From Paracoccus albicereus (GTDB taxonomy: Bacteria; Pseudomonadota; Alphaproteobacteria; Rhodobacterales; Rhodobacteraceae), in the NCBI RefSeq assembly GCF_024359525.1, contig NZ_JAKZEU010000002.1:434001-498000 (forward strand): a stretch of 64,000 nucleotides of DNA, in the 5' to 3' direction. The notes below the pieces were generated by a model. The model saw only the letters and a program-made list of their open reading frames with translations. It did not search any database and was not told where the DNA came from. Within the stretch, counting starts at the first letter, position 1, and each line of letters begins with the position of its first letter. Below are positions 51,258 through 60,863 of this stretch, piece after piece. A program made the position numbers and the translations under genes.

Positions 51258-51292
51258 CAAAAAAGGCCGCCGTGGATGCTACGGCGGCCTTT
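51258..51292 (-). terminator. Intrinsic terminator between the BLUF genes and the VPLPA-CTERM gene
   Basis: A 10-bp stem (AGGCCGCCGT with ACGGCGGCCT, 7-nt loop). On the minus strand a run of six or more T residues follows, ending the VPLPA-CTERM transcript. On the plus strand only three T residues follow, so it probably also ends the BLUF transcript, more weakly. Confidence 0.88.
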
Positions 51293-51313
51293 CAAATAAG
51301 GTGATCGATGCGA

Positions 51314-51925
51314 TCAGGCGGCGCGCTGCTTGCGACGCAGGAACGACAGACCGCCCAGAGCGCCGACCAGCATGATACCAGCCGCGGGCAGCGGAACCGG
51401 CGCCGGGGTGACGCGCACGCTGTCGATGTCGAAGCCGCCGGTCTTGCCGCCGGTGTTCGGACCGGTGTGCACGAATTTCAGCGCATCGAAGGGGCCACCC
51501 GCGAAGGTGAAGGTCGATGTCGCGTTGGCGTTGCTGATCGGAGCTTCATTGACCAGAACCCAGGAAGCCGGGTTGCCGAGCATACCGACATAGACCAGCG
51601 CCTGCTCGACATAGCTGGGGCGGTTGTTGAAGGTCACTTCGGTCGTCGCGCCGGGCGAAACGAAGCTGGTGCCGAACGTGAAGACGACTTCGTCGTTGTA
51701 GCCAATCTCGAAGAACTTGCCGTCGTTGGCGCCAAGTGCGTTCAGACCGTTGCTGCGGCCATCGGCCGTGCCACGCTGAGCAGCGCCGGCGTCGTTGTTA
51801 TAGGTGACTGCGGTTGCGTAACCATCGTTGAAGCCGCCGGGGCCGACGGTGACGGTCGCGGCCGATGCCGCACCCGCGGTGACGAGCGCAGCCAATGCTG
51901 CGCCGATCGACAGAACCTTTTTCAT
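51314..51925 (-). CDS. VPLPA-CTERM sorting-signal exported protein
   Basis: A 203-aa secreted protein. A signal peptide (MKKVLSIGAALAALVTAGAA) precedes a beta-rich domain rich in Asn, Gly and Thr. The end is a tripartite sorting signal: VPLPAAG motif, a hydrophobic helix (IMLVGALGGLSFL) and a basic tail RRKQRAA. This signal belongs to the VPLPA-CTERM group, which goes with exosortase-type processing and exopolysaccharide systems. The ribosome site TTGGAG precedes the ATG. No exosortase gene is in the window. The role is unknown. Confidence 0.9.
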   Translation of the reverse strand: MKKVLSIGAALAALVTAGAASAATVTVGPGGFNDGYATAVTYNNDAGAAQRGTADGRSNGLNALGANDGKFFEIGYNDEVVFTFGTSFVSPGATTEVTFNNRPSYVEQALVYVGMLGNPASWVLVNEAPISNANATSTFTFAGGPFDALKFVHTGPNTGGKTGGFDIDSVRVTPAPVPLPAAGIMLVGALGGLSFLRRKQRAA

Positions 51926-52075
51926 ACTCGCTCCAATTCAACTAAGTCCCCGAAGGGAAGGGATCCAGATTTGCTGCTAGCAGCCCCTGACCGAACGATC
52001 AAGAAAGCCACCGACAAATTCACAAAATTTAGTTAAAATGCCGTTGGCCAACCACATGACGTTGTTTTTCGGGCA

Positions 52076-52627
52076 TCAGTTCCCGTGCTTTTCGATCCAG
52101 GCTGCAAACTTGGTGATGAAATCGCCCATGAATTTGCGCGTCTGATCGTTCTTCACACTGCCATCATCGCCGAAACGCTCATCGTTCCACTGGACGTACA
52201 GCTCGGGGCTGTGCTGGACGACCAGATCCACGGACAGCGCGGCAAGCCGCGTATGTCCTTGCGCAACCGCCGTGCCTGTCGCGCCCGGAGTGACGCCGGT
52301 GATCGCGCACGGTTTTCCGGCCCAGCAACCTTCGCCCTTGGGTCTCGATCCCCAATCAAGCGCATCCTTGATGATGCCCGGGAAGAAGCGGTTATACTCC
52401 GGCGTGACGATCAGGACAGCGTCGCTCGCCTCGACCTTCTGTTTCAGGCCGGTGACCGACGCAGGAGGATTGTCCCACAAATCCTGATCGTAGTGTGGCA
52501 GATCGGATAGATCGACATAGTCAAAGCGCATGCGATCGGCTGCAATACCCTCCAGGGCCTGGGCGAACTTCCGGTTTAGTGACCCTTTGCGCAAAGATCC
52601 GATGAGGACGGCGATCGTGGCAGGCAT
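52076..52627 (-). CDS. NADPH-dependent FMN reductase family protein
   Basis: A 183-aa flavodoxin-like protein. The phosphate-binding loop LIGSLRKGSLNRKFA is at the N-terminus, and the conserved TPEYNRFFPGIIKDALDWGS motif lies in the middle. Similar to ChrR/azoreductase-type quinone or chromate reductases; the physiological acceptor is unknown. The Met at 52627 behind AAGGAAG was chosen over an upstream start that lacks a ribosome site. It is divergent from rmuC. Confidence 0.92.
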   Translation of the reverse strand: MPATIAVLIGSLRKGSLNRKFAQALEGIAADRMRFDYVDLSDLPHYDQDLWDNPPASVTGLKQKVEASDAVLIVTPEYNRFFPGIIKDALDWGSRPKGEGCWAGKPCAITGVTPGATGTAVAQGHTRLAALSVDLVVQHSPELYVQWNDERFGDDGSVKNDQTRKFMGDFITKFAAWIEKHGN

Positions 52628-52737
52628 GTGGTCTTCCTTTCTTATGCGTGTCGTCAGCCCAACGCCGGACACCACTGCGGGTTGCGCGGGGCCTCAAACA
52701 TCGGCACAAACAGAGAACGTAGTAGAACGGGGCGACA

Positions 52738-54270
52738 ATGTCGGACGATTGGCAAGGGCAGATGGGGCTGTGGCTGAGTGACGTCACGCTGCTTCAGCGT
52801 GGCCTGCTTTTGGTCTTGGCGATTGTCGTATTGTTGCTTGTGCTGCGCTGGCGCAATGCGAGTCTTTTGTCCACGGCAGAGGCTGAACACACGGCCCTGC
52901 GTCATCAATACGAGCGTCAGAGCGAGGAACTTGAACGGCACGCTGCGCGGATTGCGGCGCTGGAACCAGACTTGCAGCGAGAAGCGCAAGCGGCACGCGA
53001 TCATGCCCTCCGCGCAGGACAGTTGGACGCGCGGCTTGAGGCACGCGAGGCGCGCCTGGTCGAGATGACCGAAGAACGCGACGGGCTGACCGATGCGCTT
53101 CATCAGGCGCGCCAGCAGGCCGGGCGGCTGGAGGGCGATCTGGGACGGATGCGGCTGGCTGCGGAAAAGGACCGCGAGGCGGCCGCCAAGGAAATCGCCA
53201 CCCTGCGCGAATTGCGCGAAGAGATGACCGGCCAATTCCGGTTGATGGCTCAGGAAACGCTGCGCGTGCAGGGCGCCGACATGCATCGGGTCCAAGGCGA
53301 GCAATTGAACGCGCTGCTGCATCCCTTCCGCGAGCAGGTCCATCGCTTCCAGACGGAATTGCAGGGCCGGAACAAGGTTCTGGACGAAGAAGGTGCGCGA
53401 CTGCGTGAACAGATCGAGGGTCTGCATCGGCGGTCCGAGCAGATCAGCCGCGAGGCCGTCGAGCTGACCCGCGCGCTGAAAGGTGAAAAACAGCGGCAGG
53501 GGGCCTGGGGCGAAATGATCCTGTCGCGCATCCTCGAGGAATCGGGGCTGGCCGAAGGGACCCATTATGATCTGCAAAGCAGCTTCAGGGATGAGGACGG
53601 CAAGCAATGGCGCCCGGACGTGGTGGTGCGCATGCCGCGCGCCAAGGTTCTGGTCATCGACAGCAAGGTCTCGCTGAATGCGTACGAGCAATCGGTCAAT
53701 GCCGTCGAGGATGGCGACCGCGCGGCGGCGCTGAAACGTCATGTCGCGGCGGTGAAGGCGCATGTCATGGCGCTGTCGGACAAGGGCTATCACGCGATGG
53801 ACGACGCCTCGGTCGATTACGTGCTGATGTTCATCCCGATCGAGGGTGCATTCTCGGAGGCGCTTCGGGTCGATCCGGACCTTGCCTCATTCGCGCTGGA
53901 CCGCCGGGTGGGGCTGGCGACGCCGACCACGTTGATGCTGACATTGCGCACGGTCGAGCATATCTGGGCAGTCGAACGGCGCGAAAGCAACGCCATGGCC
54001 ATCGCGAACCGGGCCGGCGCGCTTTACGACAAGGTCGCGGGCTTCGTCGACAGCATGGAAAGCGTTGGCAAGGCACTCGATCAGGCTGGCCGTGCGCATG
54101 GCGAGGCGATGAACCGGCTGACGCGAGGGTCGGGCAATGTGATCCGGCAGGTCGAGATGCTGCGCGAACTGGGCGCGCGGGCGCAAAAGCAGATCGGCGT
54201 GGATCACGATGGCGGCGGCGAGGCCTTGCCCACGCCGGAGGACGCTCGCGGGCGGGACGCGGCAGAGTGA
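52738..54270 (+). CDS. rmuC: RmuC-family DNA recombination protein
   Basis: A 510-aa protein. One N-terminal membrane helix (about residues 17-37) is followed by a long coiled coil (about 45-190). The conserved RmuC nuclease-like domain (about 230-430) contains KQRQGAWGEMILSRILEESG and VLVIDSKVSLNAYE. RmuC limits rearrangements at inverted repeats; the biochemical activity is predicted, not proven, for most members. The stop TGA overlaps the GTG start of the next gene. Confidence 0.92.
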   Translation: MSDDWQGQMGLWLSDVTLLQRGLLLVLAIVVLLLVLRWRNASLLSTAEAEHTALRHQYERQSEELERHAARIAALEPDLQREAQAARDHALRAGQLDARLEAREARLVEMTEERDGLTDALHQARQQAGRLEGDLGRMRLAAEKDREAAAKEIATLRELREEMTGQFRLMAQETLRVQGADMHRVQGEQLNALLHPFREQVHRFQTELQGRNKVLDEEGARLREQIEGLHRRSEQISREAVELTRALKGEKQRQGAWGEMILSRILEESGLAEGTHYDLQSSFRDEDGKQWRPDVVVRMPRAKVLVIDSKVSLNAYEQSVNAVEDGDRAAALKRHVAAVKAHVMALSDKGYHAMDDASVDYVLMFIPIEGAFSEALRVDPDLASFALDRRVGLATPTTLMLTLRTVEHIWAVERRESNAMAIANRAGALYDKVAGFVDSMESVGKALDQAGRAHGEAMNRLTRGSGNVIRQVEMLRELGARAQKQIGVDHDGGGEALPTPEDARGRDAAE

Positions 54271-54710
54271 GAACGACCTTCATTGTCGAGACAACGGGTC
54301 CAGCGTGTCACGAGATCACCGGTGAAGTCGCGACTTGGCTGAAGCGGAGCGACGCGGCGGATGGCGTTTTGACTTTGATGATCCGGCACACGTCGGCAAG
54401 CCTGCTGATCCAGGAGAACGCCGATCCGGACGTGCAAGCTGACCTGCTGGACTGGCTGGACCGGGTCGCACCGCCTGCGGATGACCCATCGATGTCGTGG
54501 CTGCGCCATGTCAGCGAGGGTCCGGACGACATGCCCGCGCACCTGAAAGCGTCGGTCCTGCCGACAAGCATCCAGATCCCGATTGCGGACGGCGTCATGC
54601 AGTTGGGCCGCTGGCAGGGGATCTATCTGGTCGAGCATCGCGATGCGCCCCATCGACGCCAGGTCTCTGCAGTATTTCTAGGCGACCGGTCGACCCGCAA
54701 AAGCCGTTGA
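54267..54710 (+). CDS. YjbQ-family protein (UPF0047)
   Basis: A 147-aa protein with the family motifs [20 protein letters not shown] and [12 protein letters not shown] and the ending [14 protein letters not shown]. Members have weak thiamine-phosphate synthase activity in E. coli; their true role is uncertain. The GTG start at 54267 overlaps the rmuC stop (GTGA), indicating translational coupling. The upstream frame is a shadow of rmuC. Confidence 0.9.
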   Translation: MRTTFIVETTGPACHEITGEVATWLKRSDAADGVLTLMIRHTSASLLIQENADPDVQADLLDWLDRVAPPADDPSMSWLRHVSEGPDDMPAHLKASVLPTSIQIPIADGVMQLGRWQGIYLVEHRDAPHRRQVSAVFLGDRSTRKSR

Positions 54711-54819
54711 TTTTCAGCCACAGCCCTATGCCACCGCATGTGGTAGCCATCCGTTAGAGCTACCCAACCTCTCGGCATCGCCCTATGGTGCTGCGCGAAG
54801 GGGCGATGAGGGGAACAAG

Positions 54820-55284
54820 ATGCGCTGTCCGTTTTGCGGAAACACCGACACGCAGGTGAAGGATTCCCGCCCGGCTGAAGACAATGTCGCGATCCGACGC
54901 CGCCGCTTTTGCCCTGCCTGCAGCGGGCGCTTCACCACCTACGAACGCGTTCAGCTGCGCGATCTGGTCGTCGTGAAGTCGAACGGCAAGCGCGAGGATT
55001 TCGACCGCGACAAGATGGCCCGCTCGATCCGGATCGCGATGCAGAAACGCCCGGTGGAACCAGAGCGGATCGAGCAGATGATTTCGGGGATCGTGCGGCG
55101 GCTGGAAAGCACGGGCGAAACCGATATCAATTCCAAGATGATCGGTGAGATCGTGATGGAAGCGCTGTCACGGATCGACAACGTCGCCTATGTCCGGTTC
55201 GCCAGCGTCTACAAGAATTTTCAGGACGCCGACGATTTCGACAAGTTCGTCTCTGAACTGCGTCCGGCGCTGGACGAGGAGTGA
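54820..55284 (+). CDS. nrdR: Transcriptional repressor NrdR
   Basis: A 154-aa repressor of ribonucleotide reductase genes. The N-terminal zinc ribbon [16 protein letters not shown] ... [14 protein letters not shown] binds NrdR boxes. The ATP-cone (about 50-140) senses ATP/dATP. The length is typical. The next gene, ribD, begins inside its stop codon (GTGA overlap). nrdR beside ribD is a widespread arrangement. Confidence 0.96.
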   Translation: MRCPFCGNTDTQVKDSRPAEDNVAIRRRRFCPACSGRFTTYERVQLRDLVVVKSNGKREDFDRDKMARSIRIAMQKRPVEPERIEQMISGIVRRLESTGETDINSKMIGEIVMEALSRIDNVAYVRFASVYKNFQDADDFDKFVSELRPALDEE

Positions 55285-56303
55285 GCGGGGCGCCCGACGT
55301 CCGCATCGACGCGCGCCACATGAAGCACGCGCTGGTGCTGGCGCGGCGTGGTCTTGGCAACACCTGGCCCAACCCGGCGGTCGGATGCGTCGTGATCCGC
55401 GACGGACGTGTCGTCGGTCGCGGCTGGACGCAGCCGGGTGGTCGTCCCCATGCCGAACGGGTGGCACTGGATCAGGCCGGCGCGCTGGCCCGTGACGCGA
55501 CGGCCTATGTGACGCTTGAACCCTGTGCCCATCACGGGCGCACGCCGCCCTGCGCCGAGGCTTTGATTGCGGCAGGGGTCGCGCGCGTCGTCAGCGCGAC
55601 CGAGGATCCTGATCCGCGCGTGGCAGGCCGTGGGCTTGCGCTGCTGCGTGATGCCGGCATCGCTGTGACGGCCGGAATATGCGAGGCTGAAGCGCGCGGG
55701 CTTCAGTCGGGGTTCCTGTCGCGCATCCAGCGGGGGCGACCCTGGCTGACGCTGAAGCTTGCCACCAGTTTCGACGGGCGCATCGCAACCTCCACCGGTG
55801 AAAGCCAATGGATCACCGGGGCCGAGGCACGGCGGCACGTCCATGCGCTTCGGCTGATCCATGACGCGGTGATGGTCGGCGGCGGTACAGCGCGCGATGA
55901 TCATCCGTCGCTGAACGTACGCGGCTTCGGTGACGTGCGGCAGCCTGTGCGTGTCGTGCTGTCTTCGCGGGAACTTCCCCACCTGCCGCCAGAAGGGGCA
56001 GGGGTGGGGCCTCTTTGGCAGGTCGCTGGCGAGCCGTCAGCGGTGATGGCTGACCTTGGGCAGCGGGGTCTGACTCGTGTCCTGCTGGAAGGTGGCGGAC
56101 AGACCGCTGCCGCATTCCTGAAAGCGGATCTTGTGGATGAACTGGTCGGCTACAGCGCCGGGATAATGCTGGGCGGCGACGGGCGTGCCGCCGTGGGTTC
56201 GCTTGGGCTGTCCGCACTGGCGGACGCCCCGCGGTTCGACCTGGTCGAGACGCGCCGCATCGGTGGCGATCTCTTCCATCGCTGGCGACGCATCCGCAAC
56301 TGA
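55281..56303 (+). CDS. ribD: Bifunctional riboflavin deaminase/reductase RibD
   Basis: Carries out the second and third steps of riboflavin synthesis. The N-terminal deaminase domain has zinc ligands in [11 protein letters not shown] and the [15 protein letters not shown] motif. The C-terminal reductase domain (about 145-340) begins [15 protein letters not shown]. The GTG start at 55281 overlaps nrdR by 4 nt. The stop abuts the convergent kpsC stop. The other rib genes resume about 4.8 kb downstream, beyond the kps genes. Confidence 0.95.
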   Translation: MSGAPDVRIDARHMKHALVLARRGLGNTWPNPAVGCVVIRDGRVVGRGWTQPGGRPHAERVALDQAGALARDATAYVTLEPCAHHGRTPPCAEALIAAGVARVVSATEDPDPRVAGRGLALLRDAGIAVTAGICEAEARGLQSGFLSRIQRGRPWLTLKLATSFDGRIATSTGESQWITGAEARRHVHALRLIHDAVMVGGGTARDDHPSLNVRGFGDVRQPVRVVLSSRELPHLPPEGAGVGPLWQVAGEPSAVMADLGQRGLTRVLLEGGGQTAAAFLKADLVDELVGYSAGIMLGGDGRAAVGSLGLSALADAPRFDLVETRRIGGDLFHRWRRIRN

Positions 56304-58382
56304 TCAGCGCCGCCACAGCCAGGCCTGTCCGGCCATGAGCCCCTGAGCCTTGGCCAGAATCTTCAAGCCCGGGCCGGCGCGCGTCATCGCTGGATCGGCA
56401 AGACGGCGGATCGCGGCTTCGGGCGGGCAGGGCAGGCCTGCCACGGGATCGTGGTAGCGCGGGTAGGCGATCAGCACGGCGTGGGTGAGCGCAGCAAGGC
56501 TGGGTCGTGCTTTGCGTCGGTCCGGCACCGGTCCCAGATCACGTGTCAGACCCCAGCCGGCGTAAAAGGGCGCACCAAGTGTCGTGACCGGAACGCCGCG
56601 GATCAGAGCTTCGAACCCAAAGGTCGAGGTGATGGTCCAGACCTCGTCCACCGCGTCGAGCAGCGCCAGCGGATCGGCCTCGCGCGCGACCGCGTCTGCG
56701 AGAGTGGCCAGATCGCTGTGCGCGACAGTGCCGGGGCGCAGCCCGGCCTCCACGTCCGGGTGCGGCTTGTAGATGATCCGCGCGCCAGGATTGTCTTGGC
56801 GCACGCGTTCCAGAAGCGCGAGATTGGTACGCTCGGCTCCGGCGCCGAGACGGATCGAGGCGTCATCCTCGACCTGTCCCGGCACGAGGATCAGGGGGCC
56901 ACGACCGGTAGGGACCGCCGCAGCACGGCGGATTAGATTGTATTTCGTCAGGCGCGACGCACGGATCGTGTCGATCAGCGCCTCGGCGCGCGCCTCGCCA
57001 CCATCCGGAGGGCCATCGGCGATCAGGCGCTCCAACCGGCTCTCGCGGGTCGGATCGTAGTAGATGCCGAGTTCGTCCGCGACGAGCGACAATGGCGGCG
57101 TCAATTCTGCCCCCAACCCGCGAGAGCGCAGAAAACCATCCTCGAGCCGGCGCGCCTGCGGCGTTTGCTCAGCACGATTGGCCCAGGCAAGCGTCACCCC
57201 GGGTGTGGCACGGTCGGTGAAGCGAACGCCGCTGCCGTCGCCGAAGAAGCGCGCGATCGAAGAGCGCTTCCACAATCGGACGCCGTAGGCCAAGTGACCA
57301 CGGTGATCGTCACGCCACGCACGCGCCTCTGCCTCGATCTGGTCGATCGCCCCGGACAGATCAGTCAGACGATCGGCGCAGGGATCATACCAGACCGGAG
57401 CAAGCATATGGCTGGCTGCGAAAAGGCTCGTCGCCGAAGCCTGACCACGGAGGCGGGGAAGGGGGCTTCGGTCGTCGGTCAGACCCCACCCCGCGTAGAA
57501 GGGCTGGCCGAACACGCGGGGGCGATGACCGGCCAGCAGCGCCTCGTATCCCAGTTGGGAGCTGAACGTGTACACCGCGTCCGCGTTCTCGACCATCCGC
57601 CACGGGGACACCGGCCCAGTCAGCAGGACGTCATCGGTCCGAAGATCCGTTTCGGACAGATGACCAGCGCGCAGGTTTTGCGCCGTTTCAGGATGCGAGC
57701 GAACCACAATTCGAGCGCCAGGGTTTTCGTCGCGGGCGATGGCAAGCATGGCCCGAAACTCTGACACACCAGCGCCGCGCAGCGAGGCATCGCCGCGTGT
57801 CTGATCGATCACCAGCGCGTAACCCGGACGCGGCGGTTCAAGTGCCGGATCGTGAGCGTTGTATTTTGACAGGTCCGCCGCGCGCAATCGTGTGAGAAGC
57901 GCGGCCGCTTGGGTCGATAACACCTCTGCCTGGGGGACCAGTTTTTCGATCAACGACGGTGTTGCCGGGTCGAAATGAAGTCCAATCGGATCGATGAGTA
58001 GGCCGATCGGTCCGCGCCGAGCGACCGGATGGCGTGCGCGTCCCGGCAGCACGGAGCGAAGGAAGGCATCCTCGACCGTCACGATGGATGCACCGCGTTG
58101 CCGAGCGATGGCGCGCCCGCGCCACGCGGTTGGCGAGGCTCCCCAGATTCCGACATGATCGCCGGGACCGGGCAGGCCGGTGGTAACGCGCCAGCCCGCG
58201 AGCGAAAGCATGCGCTGCAGACGCGGCTGAAGCCAGAAACCACCGTTGTAAACGAATAGCCGCCGGGTTTCCCCGGCGGCTTCGTTAGTCCCGTCCGTCT
58301 GGATCAGTTCAGGCCCGCGGTATTGGCGATAGAAGCCGCCGAATTCGCGCTGCCGGTGATGGCGGAAATCGTCTTCTGCCAC
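56304..58382 (-). CDS. kpsC: Capsular polysaccharide beta-Kdo transferase KpsC
   Basis: A 692-aa cytoplasmic enzyme with two tandem, related transferase domains (about 40-360 and 370-690). Each has an FLRS motif (EDAFLRSVLPG; EDGFLRSRGLG) and an FYAGWGLT motif. In group 2 capsule systems KpsC and KpsS build the Kdo linker on phosphatidylglycerol. The start is uncertain. The open frame begins at a GTG (58382) inside kpsD, and no ATG, GTG or TTG lies between the kpsD stop and the conserved VYNGGFWLQ. A GAAA-loop hairpin lies in this N-terminal stretch. Confidence 0.88.
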   Translation of the reverse strand: MAEDDFRHHRQREFGGFYRQYRGPELIQTDGTNEAAGETRRLFVYNGGFWLQPRLQRMLSLAGWRVTTGLPGPGDHVGIWGASPTAWRGRAIARQRGASIVTVEDAFLRSVLPGRARHPVARRGPIGLLIDPIGLHFDPATPSLIEKLVPQAEVLSTQAAALLTRLRAADLSKYNAHDPALEPPRPGYALVIDQTRGDASLRGAGVSEFRAMLAIARDENPGARIVVRSHPETAQNLRAGHLSETDLRTDDVLLTGPVSPWRMVENADAVYTFSSQLGYEALLAGHRPRVFGQPFYAGWGLTDDRSPLPRLRGQASATSLFAASHMLAPVWYDPCADRLTDLSGAIDQIEAEARAWRDDHRGHLAYGVRLWKRSSIARFFGDGSGVRFTDRATPGVTLAWANRAEQTPQARRLEDGFLRSRGLGAELTPPLSLVADELGIYYDPTRESRLERLIADGPPDGGEARAEALIDTIRASRLTKYNLIRRAAAVPTGRGPLILVPGQVEDDASIRLGAGAERTNLALLERVRQDNPGARIIYKPHPDVEAGLRPGTVAHSDLATLADAVAREADPLALLDAVDEVWTITSTFGFEALIRGVPVTTLGAPFYAGWGLTRDLGPVPDRRKARPSLAALTHAVLIAYPRYHDPVAGLPCPPEAAIRRLADPAMTRAGPGLKILAKAQGLMAGQAWLWRR
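58259..58280 (-). other. Perfect GC hairpin with GAAA tetraloop between kpsD and kpsC
   Basis: On the minus strand GCCGCCGGG-GAAA-CCCGGCGGC forms a 9-bp stem with a stable GNRA loop, 24 nt after the kpsD stop and just before the conserved start of kpsC. No T-run follows. It may control read-through, mRNA stability or translation of kpsC. Confidence 0.6.
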
Positions 58383-59437
58383 TGAACGTAGGGCGCTTCG
58401 GTCACGTAGACGGTGTCTTCGTCGCGGATCAGGAAGTCGCGCGCCAGGAACAGACCGTTCGGTCGCGTCAGATCCAGCACATAGGCCATGCGCTGCGTGC
58501 CGTAGACCGGCTGACCCAGAACCGCGCTGGCGACGGAGTCAGGCTCGTCGCGCAGGATGAAGACGCCCGTCGGATCGGCGAGGTTCGTGGACAGGCCGCC
58601 GACCATCGCGATTGCCTCGATGGCAGAGATCATCTCGTTGCCGAGCGGCACCTTCGTTTGTCCGCCGAGAGCGCCGAGCGCGGTGAAGCTGCGCTGATCT
58701 TCCTCGACCAGGATGATGTCGCCGGGGCGCAACGCGATGTCGTTCTGCGACCCGGTATAGAGATCGGTGAGCCAGACCTTGCCGGACTCGTTTCCGCGCT
58801 TCACGGTCACGACGGCGATTTCCGGTTCGATCACCACACCGCCCGCGCGGGCCAGCATCGACGACAGCGTTCGCGTCGGCCGCTCGATCGGATAGACACC
58901 CTGTGCCCCGACCCGACCCACGACCGACACCGTGGCGCCATCGCCCGCAGCGCGAACCACCGTCACCTGCGGATCGGGCGTCTGGCTGCTAAGCCGCGTC
59001 GTGATGGCCTGACGCAGCGATTCCGGCGTTGCGCCCGCGGCCTGGATCCGACCCGCATAGGGCACGAAGATGAAGCCGTCGCTGTCGACCTGAATCTGCT
59101 GCAATTGCGTTGCGCTTTGGCCAAGGCCGGCGAGCAGCCCGTCATCGACGTTTTCCCAGATGCCGATCCCCAGCGTGTCGCCTGCGCGGATCGTGTCGGC
59201 ACCGACCTGACCGGCCCCCTGGAAGGTGGACGAAAAGCCATAGGACGGCGCGAAGTTCGCGGTCCGGTTCACGTGATCATTGACATAGATGACGTGGGCG
59301 TTGCCGCCGCGTTCGACGGCGCCGGAATAGATTTCGTTCTTGTTGGGGCCTGATCGTGGCAGGCTGCAGGCCGCGAGCAGCGTCATCGCAACCAGCAGTA
59401 CCGTTCGCGCAGTCGCGCGGCAGGGGGAAAAAGTCAC
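58304..59437 (-). CDS. kpsD: Polysaccharide export outer-membrane lipoprotein (KpsD/Wza type)
   Basis: A 377-aa lipoprotein with lipobox LLAACS after a GTG start (59437). The poly-export (PES) domain (about 80-165) reads AGDTLGIGIWENVDDG. SLBB-like domains follow (LSSMLARAGGVVIEPE and ISAIEAIAMVGGL). These proteins form the outer-membrane channel for capsule or exopolysaccharide. Inner-membrane KpsMT/KpsE partners are not in the window. It lies between kpsC and kpsS on the minus strand. Confidence 0.9.
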   Translation of the reverse strand: MTFSPCRATARTVLLVAMTLLAACSLPRSGPNKNEIYSGAVERGGNAHVIYVNDHVNRTANFAPSYGFSSTFQGAGQVGADTIRAGDTLGIGIWENVDDGLLAGLGQSATQLQQIQVDSDGFIFVPYAGRIQAAGATPESLRQAITTRLSSQTPDPQVTVVRAAGDGATVSVVGRVGAQGVYPIERPTRTLSSMLARAGGVVIEPEIAVVTVKRGNESGKVWLTDLYTGSQNDIALRPGDIILVEEDQRSFTALGALGGQTKVPLGNEMISAIEAIAMVGGLSTNLADPTGVFILRDEPDSVASAVLGQPVYGTQRMAYVLDLTRPNGLFLARDFLIRDEDTVYVTEAPYVQWQKTISAITGSANSAASIANTAGLN

Positions 59438-59534
59438 CTCGTAAGCTCCTCGTCCGTCCGAGATTCCCCGTTTTTGGTGCGGGGTTTCGCAAAGTCTAGC
59501 GTGCGAGGCGCCTCAGTGCCACAAATAATGCGCT

Positions 59535-60863
59535 TTACTTGACTTGATCGGCAAGCTGTTGTCGCAACGCCGCACGTCCCGCCGCGAGGCTTTCGTACGG
59601 GTCCTCATCAGCCAGCACCATGTCGCAGACGACGCGAAGCGCGTGTCCGCGCGACCGCTGAGCGTAATATCCGCCTGGCACCTGGCTGCTTTGCAGCAGG
59701 AAGTCGCGAAAATCTCGATAGGCGGCCCGGTCGGGCAACTTCGGGTGGCGCATGAAATCGCCAAGGCTCTGGTCCGAGACCAGTTCCGGCTTCGAATAGA
59801 CCGCCCGACCCAAAGCCTTGACCGGCAAGCCGCGCCACAAGGCTTGCTGCGCGGCAGTCGAGTTCACCGTCACCACCGAACGGCATTGTCCCATCGTCTG
59901 CGACAGACGACCGCCCAGCACCCAGTGGACGCGATCCGCGATGCCCAGCCTTTCGGCAGTGCGAAAGATCGCCGCGCGGATATCCGAGCGTCCATCCTCG
60001 AGCGGATGCGCCTTGAAGACAATGTGGTGATAGCAAGGTGCATTCTGCGCAAATTCCTTCAGGCAAAGATCGGTGAAATCCTCGATCCGCTTGAAGTCGG
60101 AATGCGCCTGGAAGCTCGCATCATGTTCCAGCTGCATCAGCACCAGGACAAAGGGCCACCCACCGCGCTGCAGGCGGCGCTCAGCCAGCCGCCGCTGGAC
60201 CGACTGAAGCGGAGTGACAAGCAGGCGGCGCAGGTTGAGCCTGAATTCGCGCCTGACGGTGATCGCGCGATGACTGCGAAACCGCGGATAGCGCCGGTTC
60301 GCCGCAAGGATCAGAAAATGGTAGAATGCGCCGTAAAACTTGTGCTGGCGAGTGTCGCCCCAGTGGGTCGGGGGACGTTCGAGCCCTTCTTCTGCATGAC
60401 GAAGGGTTCGACGCATCTCGTCGATCGACATCCGGGTCAGCGCGGAATGTCCGTTCGAGCCGCCACGCTCATACGAAATCCAGTAGGGGCGAAGATAACC
60501 TTCCTCAAAAACATGCAGCCTGAGACCTCTGACAGCGGCGGCTTTTCGCGCCGCTGCGTGAACCGGACGAACGTCGCCATAAAGGACGATGTCGGTCACG
60601 CCCTTCTCGTCGATGATCCGCTTCAGGTGATCGGGCCAGTCCTCGACGGGGCCCGCATGAGGAATGAAGCGGTTCCGGTCCGACCAGAAGAATTCGTCGC
60701 CTGCATTGAAGCCCGCGCGCCACACGCTTGATCCTGCAGCCCGTAGAAGGCGAGCAAGCTGGTCGAAGAACGGACCATGCGGGCCCTGAAGGAAAAGAAA
60801 GCACTTTTCGCCGGGCTTCGGCGAATAAGAATGAGGCAGGACGATTCGCTGCTCAAGTGACAT
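59535..60863 (-). CDS. kpsS: Capsular polysaccharide beta-Kdo transferase KpsS
   Basis: A 442-aa protein with motifs of the KpsS group: FLFLQGPHGPFF at the N-terminus, VFEEGYLRPYWISYERGG in the middle, and VNSTAAQQALWRGLPVKALG near the C-terminus. In group 2 capsules it adds the first Kdo to the lipid, and KpsC extends it. The start is ATG at 60863. It is the first gene of the minus-strand kpsS-kpsD-kpsC run. The 199-nt gap to the divergent ribE shows no recognised riboswitch. Confidence 0.9.
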   Translation of the reverse strand: MSLEQRIVLPHSYSPKPGEKCFLFLQGPHGPFFDQLARLLRAAGSSVWRAGFNAGDEFFWSDRNRFIPHAGPVEDWPDHLKRIIDEKGVTDIVLYGDVRPVHAAARKAAAVRGLRLHVFEEGYLRPYWISYERGGSNGHSALTRMSIDEMRRTLRHAEEGLERPPTHWGDTRQHKFYGAFYHFLILAANRRYPRFRSHRAITVRREFRLNLRRLLVTPLQSVQRRLAERRLQRGGWPFVLVLMQLEHDASFQAHSDFKRIEDFTDLCLKEFAQNAPCYHHIVFKAHPLEDGRSDIRAAIFRTAERLGIADRVHWVLGGRLSQTMGQCRSVVTVNSTAAQQALWRGLPVKALGRAVYSKPELVSDQSLGDFMRHPKLPDRAAYRDFRDFLLQSSQVPGGYYAQRSRGHALRVVCDMVLADEDPYESLAAGRAALRQQLADQVK

